Program-made: the position numbers and the translations under genes
The notes under the pieces: model-generated
What the model was told of the DNA's origin: nothing
What the model saw: only the letters and a program-made list of their open reading frames with translations
The model's database searches: none
Source: Lepidostoma basale
Taxonomy: Eukaryota > Arthropoda > Insecta > Trichoptera > Lepidostomatidae
Length of the DNA: 64,000 bases
Assembly: GCA_022606425.2 (NCBI GenBank)
Contig: JAHDVF020000657.1
Coordinates: 1,054,001-1,118,000 of the forward strand
Direction: 5' to 3'
Shown here: positions 1 to 11,049 of the stretch, piece after piece
Numbering within the stretch: position 1 is the first letter of the stretch
How the letters are laid out: every line of letters starts with the position of its first letter

Positions 1-123
1 TGTTGTTTACTTAGAATTATGAGACAGTGGAAGGGGAAATAAGTCAATCAAGGGACTGGAAGCTAAGTTTAGTTTTTATTTATTTATAATATCTTCTTTG
101 TTTTAAATTGCCTTTTAATTTTG

Positions 124-800
124 TTAAAATTCATATATTGAAGAAGGTAAGTCCTTAAACATGTTTGTGAAAAGTGCAAAAAGTACATGACCCAGAAGTG
201 AAATCTTCCAAACCTTGATAGTTGATAACAGCTCCCTGTCAACTCTAGCTCGCCTCAGAACTTCGGTATTGGTAACCATGTCTGTCCAGGGAATTCTGAG
301 CATTTGGCGATAGAGCCACATTTCAAATGCTTCCAGTCTGTTCATTGAGTTGACTTTTAAGGTCCACGTTTCACATCCATACTATAAAACAGACCACACA
401 TAGCATTTGATCATTCTCTGGCGGAGTTTCAAATTTATGTTATCATTGCAGAAGAGTGATTTCATTATATATAATATAGCTCTTGCTGCCTCAATTCTTC
501 ATTTTCTGCCAAGAGATTACGTTAGTATGCTACCGAGGTATTTTAATTTCTCCCTCCTTTCAACATCCTCCGTTCAAATGCAATACTGACCCACTGTAAT
601 CAAGCCGTCCATTTGGTTTTACTCACATTTATTGTTAGTCCCAATCTTTCACCGAACTCGTCAACAAGATTAAGAGGGTCCTGATAATCACTGACACTTT
701 CAGCCAGAAAAACAGTGTCGTCAGCATATCTAATATTGTTTATCACAACGCCATTAATTTTCAGTCCTTTCTCGGTGTTGGTGAAGGCTCTTTTAAATAC
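124..800 (-). mobile_element. LINE reverse-transcriptase fragment (YADD motif)
   Basis: Reading leftwards from about 800, the translation passes through NNIRYADDTVFLAE, the palm motif of a non-LTR reverse transcriptase. It continues through LNLVDEFGERLGLTI and, after frame breaks, ends in the C-terminal segment RLEAFEMWLYRQMLRIPWTD and LLGHVLF (345 to 124). The order is that of an insect LINE ORF2 C-terminal half. Stops and frameshifts make it a dead copy. The left end shows no clear tail. It is a different lineage from the SAYP family seen later. RT identity is firm; the clade is not resolved. Confidence 0.85.
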
Positions 801-865
801 TTAGTCGGAGTAGAGATTAAACAATAATGAAGAAAGGATAGGATAAGTGCCTATTTACAGCTTAT

Positions 866-1025
866 TTAAAAAACGGTGGATACGTGTAACATAAATTAAA
901 TAAACAAAAAAGTCCGGATCGTTCATGTCAACATGTGCAACATCGAAAAAACCATAATGTGTTATTATTACATAATGTGCTAAATTAAAAAACGGTGGAT
1001 ACGTGGAACATAAATTAAATAGACA
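866..1025. repeat. Short direct duplication, about 119-bp period
   Basis: The segment beginning TTAAAAAACGGTGGATACGT occurs at 866 and again at 985, with the flanking CATAAATTAAAT shared. It is a local tandem duplication of A/T-rich sequence with no coding content. Confidence 0.8.
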
Positions 1026-1136
1026 ATATGTACACCATCTAAAAATAATATTTTGTGTTAAATTATTTTTATTTTGTTATTTTATTTTTATATTTTTGTA
1101 TTTTATATTATTAGTTTTAGATTTATTTTGTGGGTG

Positions 1137-1322
1137 TTGGACGATCGAAGTGTGCGCGGGAGATGCCTATTGGTGGCGATGAGGTCCGCAACCCATCACA
1201 CCGCGTCTCCCGCGGGGCGAAAAGAGGAGGATGGAGTGCCGCATCAGTAAAAGTGTGACAGTGCATTCTTTCTGCCTACCCTTTCGGGGAGACGGCGTGA
1301 TGGTTAGTTAGTTAGTTAAGAA
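1137..1322 (+). mobile_element. LINE 3' end, short-body variant with SAYP terminus and GTTA tail
   Basis: The last roughly 45 bases (ATTCTTTCTGCCTACC... GACGGCGTGATGG followed by TTAGTTAGTTAG) match the SAYP LINE terminus. The body before it (GATGCCTATTGGTGGCGATG ... GTCTCCCGCGGGGCGAAAAG) is a different sequence, found again at 23025-23142 and on the minus strand at 61048-61260. The intact version at 61 kb translates as one frame ending SILSAYPFGETA. It is either a separate LINE subfamily or a chimera that took the same 3' recognition end. Confidence 0.8.
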
Positions 1323-1739
1323 AGGATAGAGTTTACTGTACTTTTACTTCAACAAATATTAGGAATCATCGGTAAACGGAGAGTATTAACATTATTAAGA
1401 AATATTGACACGTAATGAGATGTGTTTACGGTATGCCATTACAGTGCATCAGGCTATTACCGTGGCGGTAGAGCACACGACCAGCCCGAGGGCAGAAGGA
1501 ATTTTTGTCATTTTTCGCAACAGAAAGAAATATACTTTCTCAATCCATCGCCCATGGCTTCCAGTCAATTTGGAGAGCAATTTTCCACTATTATGATTTG
1601 TGAATAATATCGACAATACACTAGATCCATTTTGATGATAACCTGTCTCATGGATAGTAATTAATATTTTTTTGGAATATTATTAACCTTTTCCTTACGG
1701 CTCGGTCAAATACGAATCGTCTTCTTCTTCTTCTTTTTG

Positions 1740-1950
1740 TCCTGTCACACCTCCGTGGTGCATAGGGCCTCAAGGAATCTTCTCCACCCGACTCTATCGC
1801 ATGCCTGATGCTTAACATCATCCCAAGTGAGGCCTGTTGCCTTAACCTCGTCCTGCAGGGTTCTTCTCCAGGTGGCTCCAGGTCTGCCTCGCTTTCTCTT
1901 TCCCCCCATAGGGGACCAGTCTAGTGCGCCCTGAGCGATGCAGGCCAGTT
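1740..1950 (-). mobile_element. LINE C-terminal fragment, 'GALDW' lineage, GAAGAAG tail
   Basis: The minus strand reads ACIAQGALDWSPMGGKRKRGRP, then TWRRTLQDEV and DRVGWRRFLEALCTTEV, then the stop and TGACAGGACAAAAAGAAGAAG. The GKRKRGRPxxTWRR block is a common end of LINE-encoded proteins. Relatives are at 50695-51060 and 62735-63000. Its 5' side is joined to a SAYP-family sequence at about 1945-1955 in the middle of a codon run, giving a chimeric element. Confidence 0.8.
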
Positions 1951-2505
1951 CCATGCTTCGCTTCCATGCATAAGGGTTGGGACCAGAACTCTATTCTGAA
2001 CGGCCATTTTCGCTTTCATTGATAAATTCTTGTTTCCAATAACTATTTTAAAAGCTCCATTCACTTTGTTACCCGTACCAACCCTTCTTTCAACATCACT
2101 GTCCGTTCGGCCATCCGCCGTGAACATGCTACCCAAATATACAAATTCCCTCACATGTTTCAAGTTCTCTTCATTCACACTTACGAGTATATTACAAACT
2201 GTCATTTGCTCTTCCCTTTCAATAAATAACTCTCCGAACTTGCGATCTTTGGTCGAAAATACTTTAAATATGTTGTAAGTACCGATGTTTAAGGTTTTTT
2301 TTTTCATTTGTGATTTTTATATTATTAATTGTTTATAAAATGTTGTTTTATAAGTTTTAAAATGTTTTTGGAATTTTTTATAACTTTATTAAATAAATAA
2401 ATAAAATACCTTTAACATTCTCGACACCAAGACTTGTAATTCGTTCGCACTATCCGCAACGAGAACGGCATTGTCCATGAAGCATTTAAGAATAATAAAT
2501 ATCAT
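1945..2505 (-). mobile_element. SAYP-family LINE, RT palm to thumb fragment, 3' end replaced
   Basis: The minus strand contains FMDNAVLVADSANELQVLVS near 2490-2430, a decayed YADD motif. It then has VREFVYLGSMFTADGR, RVGTGNKVNGAFK and MHGSEAWNW (2307-1945). These blocks match the 45.3-kb copy. At EAWNW it leaves the family and continues into the GALDW lineage. A frame break and an A/T-rich insertion near 2300-2400 interrupt it. Confidence 0.85.
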
Positions 2506-2648
2506 ATGCACATTATACCATCTGCTTTTATCGCATCCATATTTTAATAAAAAAGACAACTCCAAGGATTTGAATTAGTGGCATTAGAATTTATTTAACA
2601 ATCTTTCATATGAGCATAAAATAGCTCATTATTATAAAGAGGAAATAT

Positions 2649-2722
2649 TGTCATGTCCAGGGTTGAACCCATGTCTTCTGGATCAGCAGCCAAGCGTTCT
2701 ATCCCCTAGACCACCATCCGAT
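2649..2722 (-). mobile_element. tRNA-derived SINE head (family 2)
   Basis: On the minus strand GTGGTCTAGGGGATAGAACG resembles a pol III A box. It lies about 35 bases before GGGTTCAACCC, a B-box-like sequence. No good acceptor stem or CCA context is seen and the anticodon arm pairs poorly, so a functional tRNA is unlikely. The sequence at 2580-2648 is A/T-rich body. The stretch 2723-2965 is moderately G/C-rich and unassigned. Confidence 0.6.
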
Positions 2723-3149
2723 ATCGTACCAGCGGCCTCACCTCAGCCGTCCCTCCAACCAAATTGGAAATATTTGCTGTCTTAGGACGGTAGAAAATGA
2801 GGCGTTTTGTTCATCTATCTTCAGAGCGACCTGTCCCATACAGTGCCATTTTATCCCTGCCGCTCTTCCGATGATGCCCGACACTCCTGTTCTTGCTCTA
2901 ATTGTTGTTTCTCACCCTGTACGCTATACTTTACATAGCTTTAGGAAGTCGATAAATAAAATAAAACTCCCAGAAATCGGGCATTTCAGTAAATACTCGT
3001 ACTACAAACTTAATACATAATTTTACATTCTGAAAACAATAAATCAAAGAAACGTGTTAATTTGTGTTAAACTATAAGTTACGTAATAGCTTTAAAATAT
3101 TATTAAATTGCTATAATTTTGGGGGTAGAATTTTGACTTTCTGTTCTGT

Positions 3150-3538
3150 TTTTCTGTAAATTGACTGTGAATATCGAAAATCTCCTACCAGATTGACTGA
3201 ACATATTCGAAATCTCTAACAGATGGAGTGTAGATATTGAAAACCTCTACTAGATTGACTGTAGATATCGTAAACCTCTACCAGATTGACTGTAAATATC
3301 GAAAACTTCTTCCACATTGACTGTAAATATCGAAAGTCTCTACCAGATTGACTGAAAATATCAAAAATCTCTAACAGATTGACTGTAAATATTGAAAACA
3401 TCTACCACATTAACTGTAAATATCGAAAAATCTCTACCAGATTGACTGTAAATTACGAAAATCTTTACCAGATTGACTGGAAATATCGAAAATTCCTACC
3501 AGATTGACTGTGAATATTAAAAATCTCTACCAGATCTT
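3150..3538. repeat. 31-bp minisatellite, about 12 units
   Basis: The unit CTACCAGATTGACTGTAAAT plus ATCGAAAATCT recurs with its GATTGACTG core at about 3191, 3222, 3253, 3284, 3315, 3346 and onward. Spacing is 31 bases and units differ at a few positions. The open frame on the minus strand across 3216-3401 only translates this repeat and is not a gene. Confidence 0.95.
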
Positions 3539-3607
3539 ATGGAAAACAACCACGCTGCATACCTTACAAATTGAATTGATTTTTTTTCTTTATTCATTTT
3601 AATTATT

Positions 3608-3800
3608 TAGTTGATGGATCCTCCTGATTTGAGGGTCCGCAGCGGCGTGGGATCCCGCTGCCGGGCACGGGCCCAATGAGAGCACGTGGGGCTGGCGTGG
3701 GCGGAAATGGCGCCTCGGGCATGCGCACTCTTAACTATTATATATCCGTGTTCTATATACCCACATGACTGTGTAATAAATATATCTGTTTTGTGACACG
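3608..3800 (+). other. G/C-rich block followed by TATA-like and AATAAA sequences, possible LTR remnant
   Basis: A G/C-rich stretch (GGGATCCCGCTGCCGGGCAC) is followed by TATATATCC at about 3740 and by AATAAATATA at 3776. That order resembles promoter and polyadenylation signals of a small LTR. No second copy and no terminal TG/CA pair was identified, so this is only a suggestion. Confidence 0.25.
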
Positions 3801-3960
3801 TGATAGCTTTTGTGCTTCTTATTTAATGCTAATTTAATTATCCTTATAGATTAAATTTTTCAGTTTTCGTATGAACCACTTAATTTATGGTGTGACATTA
3901 TTGAATAAAATAAAAATACATTTGTGAAATTTGTATCTAAACCACTAGATACAACCTACT

Positions 3961-4004
3961 GGTTAACGCCAACCGGTTTCGCTCCCGCCGGAGCTTCGTC
4001 AGGG
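3961..4004 (-). ncRNA. Hammerhead ribozyme-like core, family A
   Basis: Minus-strand order: CTGACGA (4002-3996), one extra A, stem II GCTCC-GGCG-GGAGC (3994-3981), GAAA (3980-3977), then self-complementary CCGG and TT. Every canonical core base of a hammerhead (CUGANGA and GAAA) is present. The extra base before stem II is shared by all families in the window. Stem I pairing is weak in this copy. Confidence 0.75.
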
Positions 4005-4164
4005 TAAGATAATGAAACAGTTTTAGTGAAAGTACGTTCAGAAGGCAAATACTCTTGATTTTGAAGAGTATCTTGTCTTCCTAATGTCGCACCATCTCTC
4101 ATGCTTATCTAGTAGCATGCTTTATACAATATACAAATTATTTTACCTATTCTCAATAGATGCC

Positions 4165-4215
4165 TTAAACCTTAATTTTGTAATGTCTATTGATGAAATA
4201 AACCGATTTGATTAA
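4165..4215 (+). mobile_element. CR1/L2-like LINE 3' terminus
   Basis: AATGTCTATTGATGAAATAA followed by ACCGATTTGATT is the kind of 3' end carried by many insect CR1/L2-type LINEs. Related ends are on the minus strand at 30105-30165 and 32795-32845. Confidence 0.6.
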
Positions 4216-4279
4216 AATTAAGTGGTTTAGATACAAATATTACAAATGTATTATTATTTTATTTAAATTTCAGATAAAA

Positions 4280-5900
4280 TTAATTGTAACTGGAACGTAA
4301 ATTTAGGCTTTAAGATGTGGTGCTACTGAATAATATAAGAAATTTCCTGAAGAGATCATATCACAAATGACGAGGATCAAAGGAGGCAAGCTAAATTGCC
4401 ACATTATGAGTAACGACGGTCTTCTTTACGACAAAATAAAAGGGATGGTTGAGGGAACAAATTATAGGGTCTTTCCTGATGAGAATACCAGAAACAGATA
4501 TGCGAGGACATGAACTGCATCTCGTATTTTGAGCTGAAGAGGACTGCGGAAGACCGAGTAAAATGGAAAACGAAGTGTAAGTGTATTACCTTGCTGCTAG
4601 TGTTGAAACTGGAAAAATGGAACAAGAATGTCTAACTCCATATTAAATAAGAATAAATGATGAAAACGTATGTTTTCTAATAGTTTTATTATGCTTTATA
4701 GTAGTGACAAGTTCAGTTTCCTTAGATAATATCAAATGTCACTCCCAGAAAACACACAACTCGTGTGAAATATAATTGAACTTCTGAAAACGAATGTTTT
4801 CATCAATATTCAATTGTTCAATCTTCTTATAAATTATATTTCTAAAAATTTACCATTTTTTATATGTTTCAAATCCATTTTCTTTATAGTCATTAGAACT
4901 TTTATAATATGCAAGACAGTAAATTCCCTTAAATAAATTATTAAACTTATTGAAAGATATTTATATTCTAAAAAGCATAAGTTATCTATGATATAGTCAA
5001 ATCCTTTTAAAAAAATCTTACGAGTATATTTAACTTAATGTTTTAAACTCAATTGCTCAAACATTAGTTGTTTGTATTTTTAGAACAAGGGTAAATTATA
5101 CTTCTAATTTTTTCATAAATATTATTGTATTATAGATCAGATACGTGGTGCTTGCATTAATTTGGCGAAAAGACATAATTATTATACAACAAATCACCAA
5201 AATCAAAATAATTTCTTATGCTTGTAGTATTAGTAATCAATAATTATTTCAGAAAGCGTTTAACAAATATGGAGCTAGAAACTGAGTCGTGAACAGAATG
5301 AATTATTGATCGGTTCTATTATACAATGATTTTGCATTTAAATTAATACCCCGGGGCTGTATATTGATCATTTGTGCAATGATAGCAAATCATAGATCGG
5401 AGGAATTGGAATTTGTTGCGTTTAATGTAATCATCGTATATTCTTTTATTATAATAAATAGAAAGATTTATAATTAAGAAAAGTTGGCATATTTTTATTA
5501 TACACGAATGAGACTTAACAAACGAAAAACATTTAAATGACTCATTTGGACAAAAAACGGTTAACAAAATTACAATATCAATATGAAACAAAGCATGTCT
5601 CAAAGGATCCCAAATTTGTCGACGTCAGTAAGGTAATTCCATAATTTATACCATATTTTTAATGACGTTGCCTCACTAACACTAAAAACTTCCAAATCCG
5701 TGACGATCAAATTTAATGTCCGAATTGCTCTTCCTACTGGTATCACCAAAGGCAGGTTTGTCTTGTGTGACGTAACAAAAACAACAGAGGTCGGCGCTGT
5801 CGCCAGTAACCATCAATAACAAAAATACATATTTGTTCCAGAACATAGGGGTTCTCAATAGAGTCCCGAATCAGTTTGATAGTTATACATACTATAGTTA
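4280..5900. other. A/T-rich stretch without recognisable gene
   Basis: Reading frames here are short and of low complexity. A block at 5590-5860 (CGTCAGTAAGGTAATTCC ... CTCTTCCTACTGGTATCACC) resembles the repeat at 17930-18150 and 34000-34270. Nothing else was recognised. Confidence 0.5.
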
Positions 5901-5904
5901 TACT

Positions 5905-6263
5905 ATATTTAGAATGAAAATATAAGAAGTGAATGCGGTGCGAATGATGGTGTAATGAACAAAATATTGAAAGGATCATTAAGATGGTTTGGACACATGG
6001 AAAGAAAGAATGAAGAAAGAATGGTAAAAATGGTTAAGGATGTAAATGGAACTAGAAATAGAGGAAGACTGAGGAAAACTATCAAATAAATCAAATATTG
6101 AATGTCGGCCACGTGAGGAGTCAGAGAAATCGACGCGCGTGCATGACACCATGTATGAATGTTGAGGAAGCGAGAGAAATATGTCAAGATAGAAAACTAT
6201 TGCAGTCCAATCTTTCTGCCTACCCCTTCGGCGAGACGGCGTGATGGTTAGTTAGTTAGTTAA
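5905..6263 (+). mobile_element. SAYP-family LINE, 3' fragment, GTTA tail
   Basis: The frame (with breaks) gives IRSECGANDGV, KGSLRWFGHMER and NQILNVGHVRSQRNRRACMT, and ends with a mutated terminal hairpin (CCCCTTCGGCGAGACGG). The tail is TTAGTTAGTTAGTTAA. It is 5'-truncated, as is usual for target-primed LINE insertion. Confidence 0.9.
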
Positions 6264-6489
6264 TTCCTAAAGGAGTTCGAATAAATAAAATGCTCATCGT
6301 ACTATACATAGAGTATAATATACTCCATGATAAAACACGCTATTCTTTCAATAATCAATGTTATTTCTTCTTTTTTAATTTGAAAGAAATCGTTTAATTT
6401 TTAAATTATAATTTCATGTTTTCTTCACAACTTTCACGAACAATATTTTATTTATGTATTATAAACTAAATTTGGAAGAAAAAAAAACT

Positions 6490-6690
6490 TTAAAAGAAAA
6501 CTAATCTCCCTTCATATCTTTGATGCATAAATGATCCGACAGATTTCAGATATAAGCTGAAAACCCATATTTTTCATATTTCATACCCAATTTAAAACTT
6601 GTGTTTTTTGTTATATTGTACTTTCTAACCGATCAGATGCAGCGTTCCCTTGAGGTGATTACAACACAAAAACGGCGCTTTAAAAGTTGG
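6490..6690 (-). repeat. Unclassified interspersed repeat R1
   Basis: The segment with GATGCATAAATGATCCGACAG and CCCATATTTTTCATATTTCA is the reverse complement of 60745-60975 (ATGAAATATGAAAAAAAGGG, GTCGGATCATTTATGCATC). Both copies end near a motif of the form AAACGGTGCTT. No protein or terminal repeat was recognised. Confidence 0.65.
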
Positions 6691-6699
6691 CATATTATT

Positions 6700-7555
6700 A
6701 TTATTTTTATTATAATTATTATAACTATTTCTCTGTTCATTTTATCTCTTCAATACATGTGATCCAAACATCCGTTTCACCTCAAATATAATTACCTCAA
6801 AAAATTATTAATGACATTTATTTTAAATCATATGAATTTAAATACCTGTTTTCTAGAACTTTTTTATATATATAATAAAAATGTTAAAATTGTAGTATAA
6901 GGGAAGTCATATTAATAAACAATAAAGTCATAATAAAACAAAAAATATTTTGAAATCAAAATATTAAAAGATTTGATACAAATCGGATCGTTATATCTCA
7001 ATATGGGTGAAAATTTATGTATCAATTAGAGACTCACTCTGAATTCACACGTTTAATATTCAGAGAAGTCTGTAAACAGTTGCGCGTACAATTCGTACAA
7101 ATAAACCGCATATTAAATGACCACAAATATGAGGAGAGCGCCACACTTATGCGCGTAGGTACTACTTTGGAAGGAGGCCTCTAATAATCCCGCAGATTGG
7201 CGGATCTTGTGATAGCCGTGGGAAATATTCTCCAGAAGAGCTCGCGTGTGAGAATGCACCTTAAAAGCGGTATTTTAGATTCACGTTACACGCATGAGCG
7301 TAACAATAAATTTGCGTACAATTACTGAATTACCTGCATACAGAGCGGGTGGTAATGTATATATTGCCGTCTCACTCAGTCACTCAGCCCCACTTTAATT
7401 GGTATTTTGTACCTAATAGTTTTGTACCGAATATATCTAGGATGCATGTTAGGACGTATCGAAAAATTGGAACAGGTCATCAACATACTATGTTGTTGCC
7501 GAAATCAAATACGAATGAAAACGGCTGTTTATAGAAGTATATTTATACTTGTCAT
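6700..7555. other. Non-repetitive stretch
   Basis: A/T-rich sequence gives way to a more balanced block (7130-7340) containing GCGCCACACTTATGCGCGTA. No long frame, splice-bounded exon or known repeat was seen. Confidence 0.4.
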
Positions 7556-8066
7556 CATCATCAGACGTCTGTCATCCACTGCTGAATGTAGGCCTCTCCA
7601 AAGCATGCCACCGCCCCCTATCAATTGCCACTATCATCCATCCATGTCCAGCAATCCTCTTCAGATCGTTGGTCCAGGGGGCAGGGGGACGTCCAACTCT
7701 GCGGAATCCTGTACGCAGTCTCCACTCCAGAACCCGTCTCTCCCATCGGCCGTCGGTTCTCTGACAGATATGGCTAGCCCTTCGCCACTTCAGCCCGCTC
7801 ATCCTCAGAGCCACCTCAGTTACCTTGGTTTGTTGTCGAATAAATTCGTTTATAAATCTGTCCCTCAAGGTTATTCCAAGCATGGCTCTTTCCATGGCGC
7901 GTTGGGCGACCTTGAATCTGTAGACTAGACCTTTTGTCAGTGTCCACATCTCGGCTCCGTACGTCATGACTGGCAAGACGCGCTGGTTGAAGACTTTAGT
8001 CTTGAGGCATTGTGGTATTTTAGAGGTAAGAACATGACGTAATTTTCCAAAGGCCGCCCAACCCAA
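7552..8066 (-). mobile_element. RTE-type LINE, C-terminal protein fragment
   Basis: One minus-strand frame covers about 164 residues: VFNQRVLPVMTYGAEMWTLT, then KVAQRAMERAMLGITLRDR, RQQTKVTEVALRMSGLKWR, RVLEWRLRTGFRRVGRPPAP and W.NDLKRIAGHGW. These are the hallmark blocks of RTE/BovB-like LINE proteins downstream of the RT palm. It is followed by GGCCTACATTCAGCAGTGGA and a short GATGATGATGA tail. Most of the frame is intact, so this is a fairly young 5'-truncated copy. A relative on the plus strand is at 37815-38300. Confidence 0.92.
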
Positions 8067-8099
8067 CTGAATTCTTTGGTCGGCTTCTTTCTCGAAATT

Positions 8100-9060
8100 A
8101 TATTTTTATTTTATGTAAATAATATGTTTGGCTTATCTAATTTCTAACATGTCTCACAGACATTTTTGCATTAGATGGGCAAAATATGTCATTCACAAAA
8201 AATATAATGAAATTTCTATAAAACAGGCTTTTCATTTTTCTAAATTAAATAAATAAATTTTTGTTATTCTAAAATGGAAACTCGGGATTATATATAATTT
8301 TGGGATTACGAGATAATTTGAAAAATAAAGTAATCAAATATTGATTAATTTTCTTTAAATTCCACAACGTAACGACCGCCTAAACCGATTACTTGGCAAC
8401 TGGAACTTGAACGTTTTTCATCAGTTAAATTTGAAATCGAAAATTTAGCAGCCACAGAATTTACATTCCTTTCTTGAAATTTGAATTTCAAAAAAGAACC
8501 TACCTAATCAAGTTACAAACATATTTACTTACATGTATAAGAATAGCATTTTAATTACTTTAACAAACGCTTTCCTTCTTTATATATTGTAGTATAACCA
8601 GAAGAACATGCACTGTTGTTTGTAACTCCAATATGCCGACTCAAATTTCTAACCTAACCAAACACGCCATGCTTCGGTTGAAACAATTTACAAACTTAAA
8701 ATTTGGTAACTATTAAAAAGCGATTTACGTGTGGCTTCAGGTAGACGGCACGCGGCAGCGAGAGAAGAATCTTCTACATTCATACAGTTTTTAAAACGCC
8801 AAACAAACAAGTACCAGCCTATTCAAATATTGACCGAGAGTGCTGGCTGCCCACTTTGCTCATCAATCAGAGCATTCGTTTTGTCGCATGGGTGGAGAAG
8901 AAATTGTGTAATTTTTGATTAACAAAAACATTTTTGGTCTATTTATATTTTCATAAAAGATTAGAAAATAAAATTCTGGAATTCCTATAAAACGATTTAC
9001 TTGAAATAAAATAGTGTTTATCTCTTATTCATATATGTTTCTGTAAGGCTTATTTTTCTA
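8100..9060. other. Stretch without recognisable feature
   Basis: A/T-rich, with a more balanced block around 8600-8900. The 63-codon frame at 8731-8922 has no recognisable domain or splice context. Confidence 0.4.
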
Positions 9061-9179
9061 GATGGTTCTAGAACTAATTTTAACCAATATATGTTTCCAA
9101 CATTTTTGTCCTGATCAAACTGAAATTGTAAATGTAGAAGAATATATAGGTATATCATTTATTAAAAAAATTATGAAAA

Positions 9180-9685
9180 TAAAAATGGTGTTCTTCTACC
9201 GACCCTTATGTATGGAAGCGAAGCATGGAACTGGCAAAATAAGGATGAAAGTAGAAAAAATGCAGTAGAAATGAGATCTCTTAGACGAATGTGTGGATAC
9301 TTTGTATGATAGTGTGTCGAATGAAAATATAAGAAGTGAATGCGGTGCGAATGATGGTGTTATGAACAAAATAATGAAAGGATCATTAAGATGGTTTGGA
9401 CATATGGAAAGATTGAATGAAGAAAGAATGGTAAAAAAAAATTTATGTTAACGATGTTAATGGAACCAGAAATAGAGGAAGACCGAGGAAAACGTGGCAC
9501 GATCAAATAAATCAAACATTGAATGTCGGCCATGTGAGGAGTCAGAGAAATCGACGTGCGTACATGACACGATGTATGAATGTTGAGGAAGCGAGAGAAA
9601 TATGTCAGGAAAGAAAAGTGTTGCAGTCCATTATTTCTGTCTACCCCTTCGGGGAAACGGCGTGAGGGTTAGTTAGTTAGTAAAG
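9180..9685 (+). mobile_element. SAYP-family LINE, 3' fragment, GTTA tail
   Basis: It starts in GGTGTTCTTCTACCGACCCT (FFYRPLCMEAKHGTG in one frame, YGSEAWNWQ in another). It runs through the RRMCG, RWFGHMER and RGRPRKTWHDQ blocks and ends with CTACCCCTTCGGGGAAACGG and TTAGTTAGTTAG. Frameshifts (for example a run of A at 9433) inactivate it. Confidence 0.9.
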
Positions 9686-9844
9686 TATAGAAAATAACAT
9701 TGTGGAATTCCTTTAAGACGATTTATTTAGACGATTCCTTTAAGACGATTTATTTCTATTGTACTTTTCACTTATTAGTGTATTTTTATGTAGATGCTTA
9801 TTTTTCTAGATAATTATAGCACTAATTTGAACTTGCGAGTCTAA

Positions 9845-10500
9845 CTTCGTATATATTTTTCGTATATTAATATAGTGATCATTTATTAAAAAAATGATGA
9901 AAATATAGGATTTCTTATATTTAGGATGAAAACCATTAATTCAACCCCTTGAAGTTTATTCAAAACCTACTCTGAAATAATTATTCGATAGGTCTTTAAC
10001 CATCTCGCTAATTTTCGATAGGTCTATAAAATAAATCACTTATAAAATATAATAAAACATACGTTATTATCAATTAAAAATATAACAAAACAAAATACAA
10101 AAGCTTCATTGTACAAAAACAATATGAACAATTGTATTTATGTAAAAAAAAACACATGAATTTTAACCTATATATTTTTCGTACATTTATGTGCTGATCG
10201 TTTATTTAACATTTTATGAAAATATTGGATTTATTTGCTTTGAAAACCATTAATTCAATTCCTTGAAGTTTATCAAAAACCTACTCTGAAATAAAATTAT
10301 TCGATAGGTCTTTAAACATCTCGCAATTTTTCGATAGGTCTATAAAACATATCACGTATTAAATATAATAAAACATACGTTATTATCAATAAAAAATATA
10401 ACAATACAAAATACAAAAGCATCATTGTACAAAAACAATAGAAACAATTGTATTTATATAATTAATACCACATGAACCTTACATAATTTTGTAGTTTCTA
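9845..10500. repeat. Tandem repeat, about 315-bp period, two units
   Basis: AACCATTAATTCAA plus TTGAAGTTTATTCAAAACC at 9931 recurs at 10245. ACAAAATACAAAAGC at about 10091 recurs at about 10407. Both units contain TTCGATAGGTCTTTAA-CATCTCG motifs. The same motif appears three times at 11665-11750. The sequence is non-coding. Confidence 0.85.
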
Positions 10501-10639
10501 TATAAATTATGTCTTTTCAAATGTATTTTTTTTTAAATTACAATTAAATTTTTTTTATTATATAATCATTATATTATAATTATTATTTAACACGATTTAT
10601 TAGTTCTTAGTGTTAGAATTTTTTTATAAGTAATTATAA

Positions 10640-10965
10640 CAGGGGGAGTAAGGGGGATCCTATTGACTCTTCGAGATGGCCATGCTACGCTGGAGGATTG
10701 ATCTGATCCCAAGTACCTATCCACACCTCCTCGACTTTGGTCTCCCCTGGAAACTATGCAAAATGTTGGAGATCGAGTGTGAATAACCTCGGTGGATAAT
10801 ATTGATGCATAGGCTTACGTGGAAGGACACCTCGCCAACCGGTCTGGCAAGCGTGGCGTTGTAATGCCAACCACCCCCCGTATGACATGTCATACATGGA
10901 GAAGTATGGGGGAGGCCTATGTCCAGCAGTGGACCACAACGGCTGTTAAAGAAAGAAAGAAAGAA
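10640..10965 (+). mobile_element. RTE-related 3' end or SINE, GGCCTATGTCCAGCAG terminus
   Basis: A roughly 300-bp G/C-richer island ends with GGGGGAGGCCTATGTCCAGC AGTGGACC followed by GAAAGAAAGAAAG. This terminus is common at 3' ends of lepidopteran RTE LINEs and dependent elements. No frame is preserved across the body, so whether it is a dead LINE or a SINE cannot be decided here. Confidence 0.6.
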
Positions 10966-11049
10966 TTATAACAAATAACCTAGGTTAATTTTTAAATTTG
11001 AAGAATTGGATTGAATTTTAAATACGTTTTTATATTAGTCTTTCTTAGT

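Larger units (their letters stand above)
3890..4275. mobile_element. Palindromic hammerhead element, family A
   Basis: Inverted arms flank the interior: ATTTGTATCTAAACCACT at about 3929 and AGTGGTTTAGATACAAAT at about 4221. The interior holds a hammerhead-like core on the minus strand at 3961-4004 and a repeat fragment (4020-4130) that is also found at 17930-18150 and 34000-34270. A CR1/L2-like LINE 3' end (4165-4215) lies beside the right arm. No coding capacity is seen. Related arms and cores occur at 26700-26890 and 46600-46870. Confidence 0.7.

Noticed and set aside
2649..2722. Functional tRNA gene on the minus strand
   Set aside because: Box A/B-like sequences are present but the acceptor stem and anticodon stem do not pair well; a SINE head is more likely.
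3216..3401. Minus-strand 61-codon frame with repeated FSQSGRDFRYLQS-like residues
   Set aside because: It is only the translation of the 31-bp minisatellite.
3150..3538. CRISPR array
   Set aside because: Units are contiguous 31-bp tandem repeats without spacers, in a eukaryotic sequence.
3608..3800. Complete LTR retrotransposon terminus
   Set aside because: No paired LTR, primer-binding site or gag/pol coding nearby; kept only as a weak remnant suggestion.
5909..6187. Minus-strand frames over LINE copies (also 18814-19150, 27876-28085, 28573-28782)
   Set aside because: They are antisense shadows of the SAYP LINE; they recur only because the LINE recurs.
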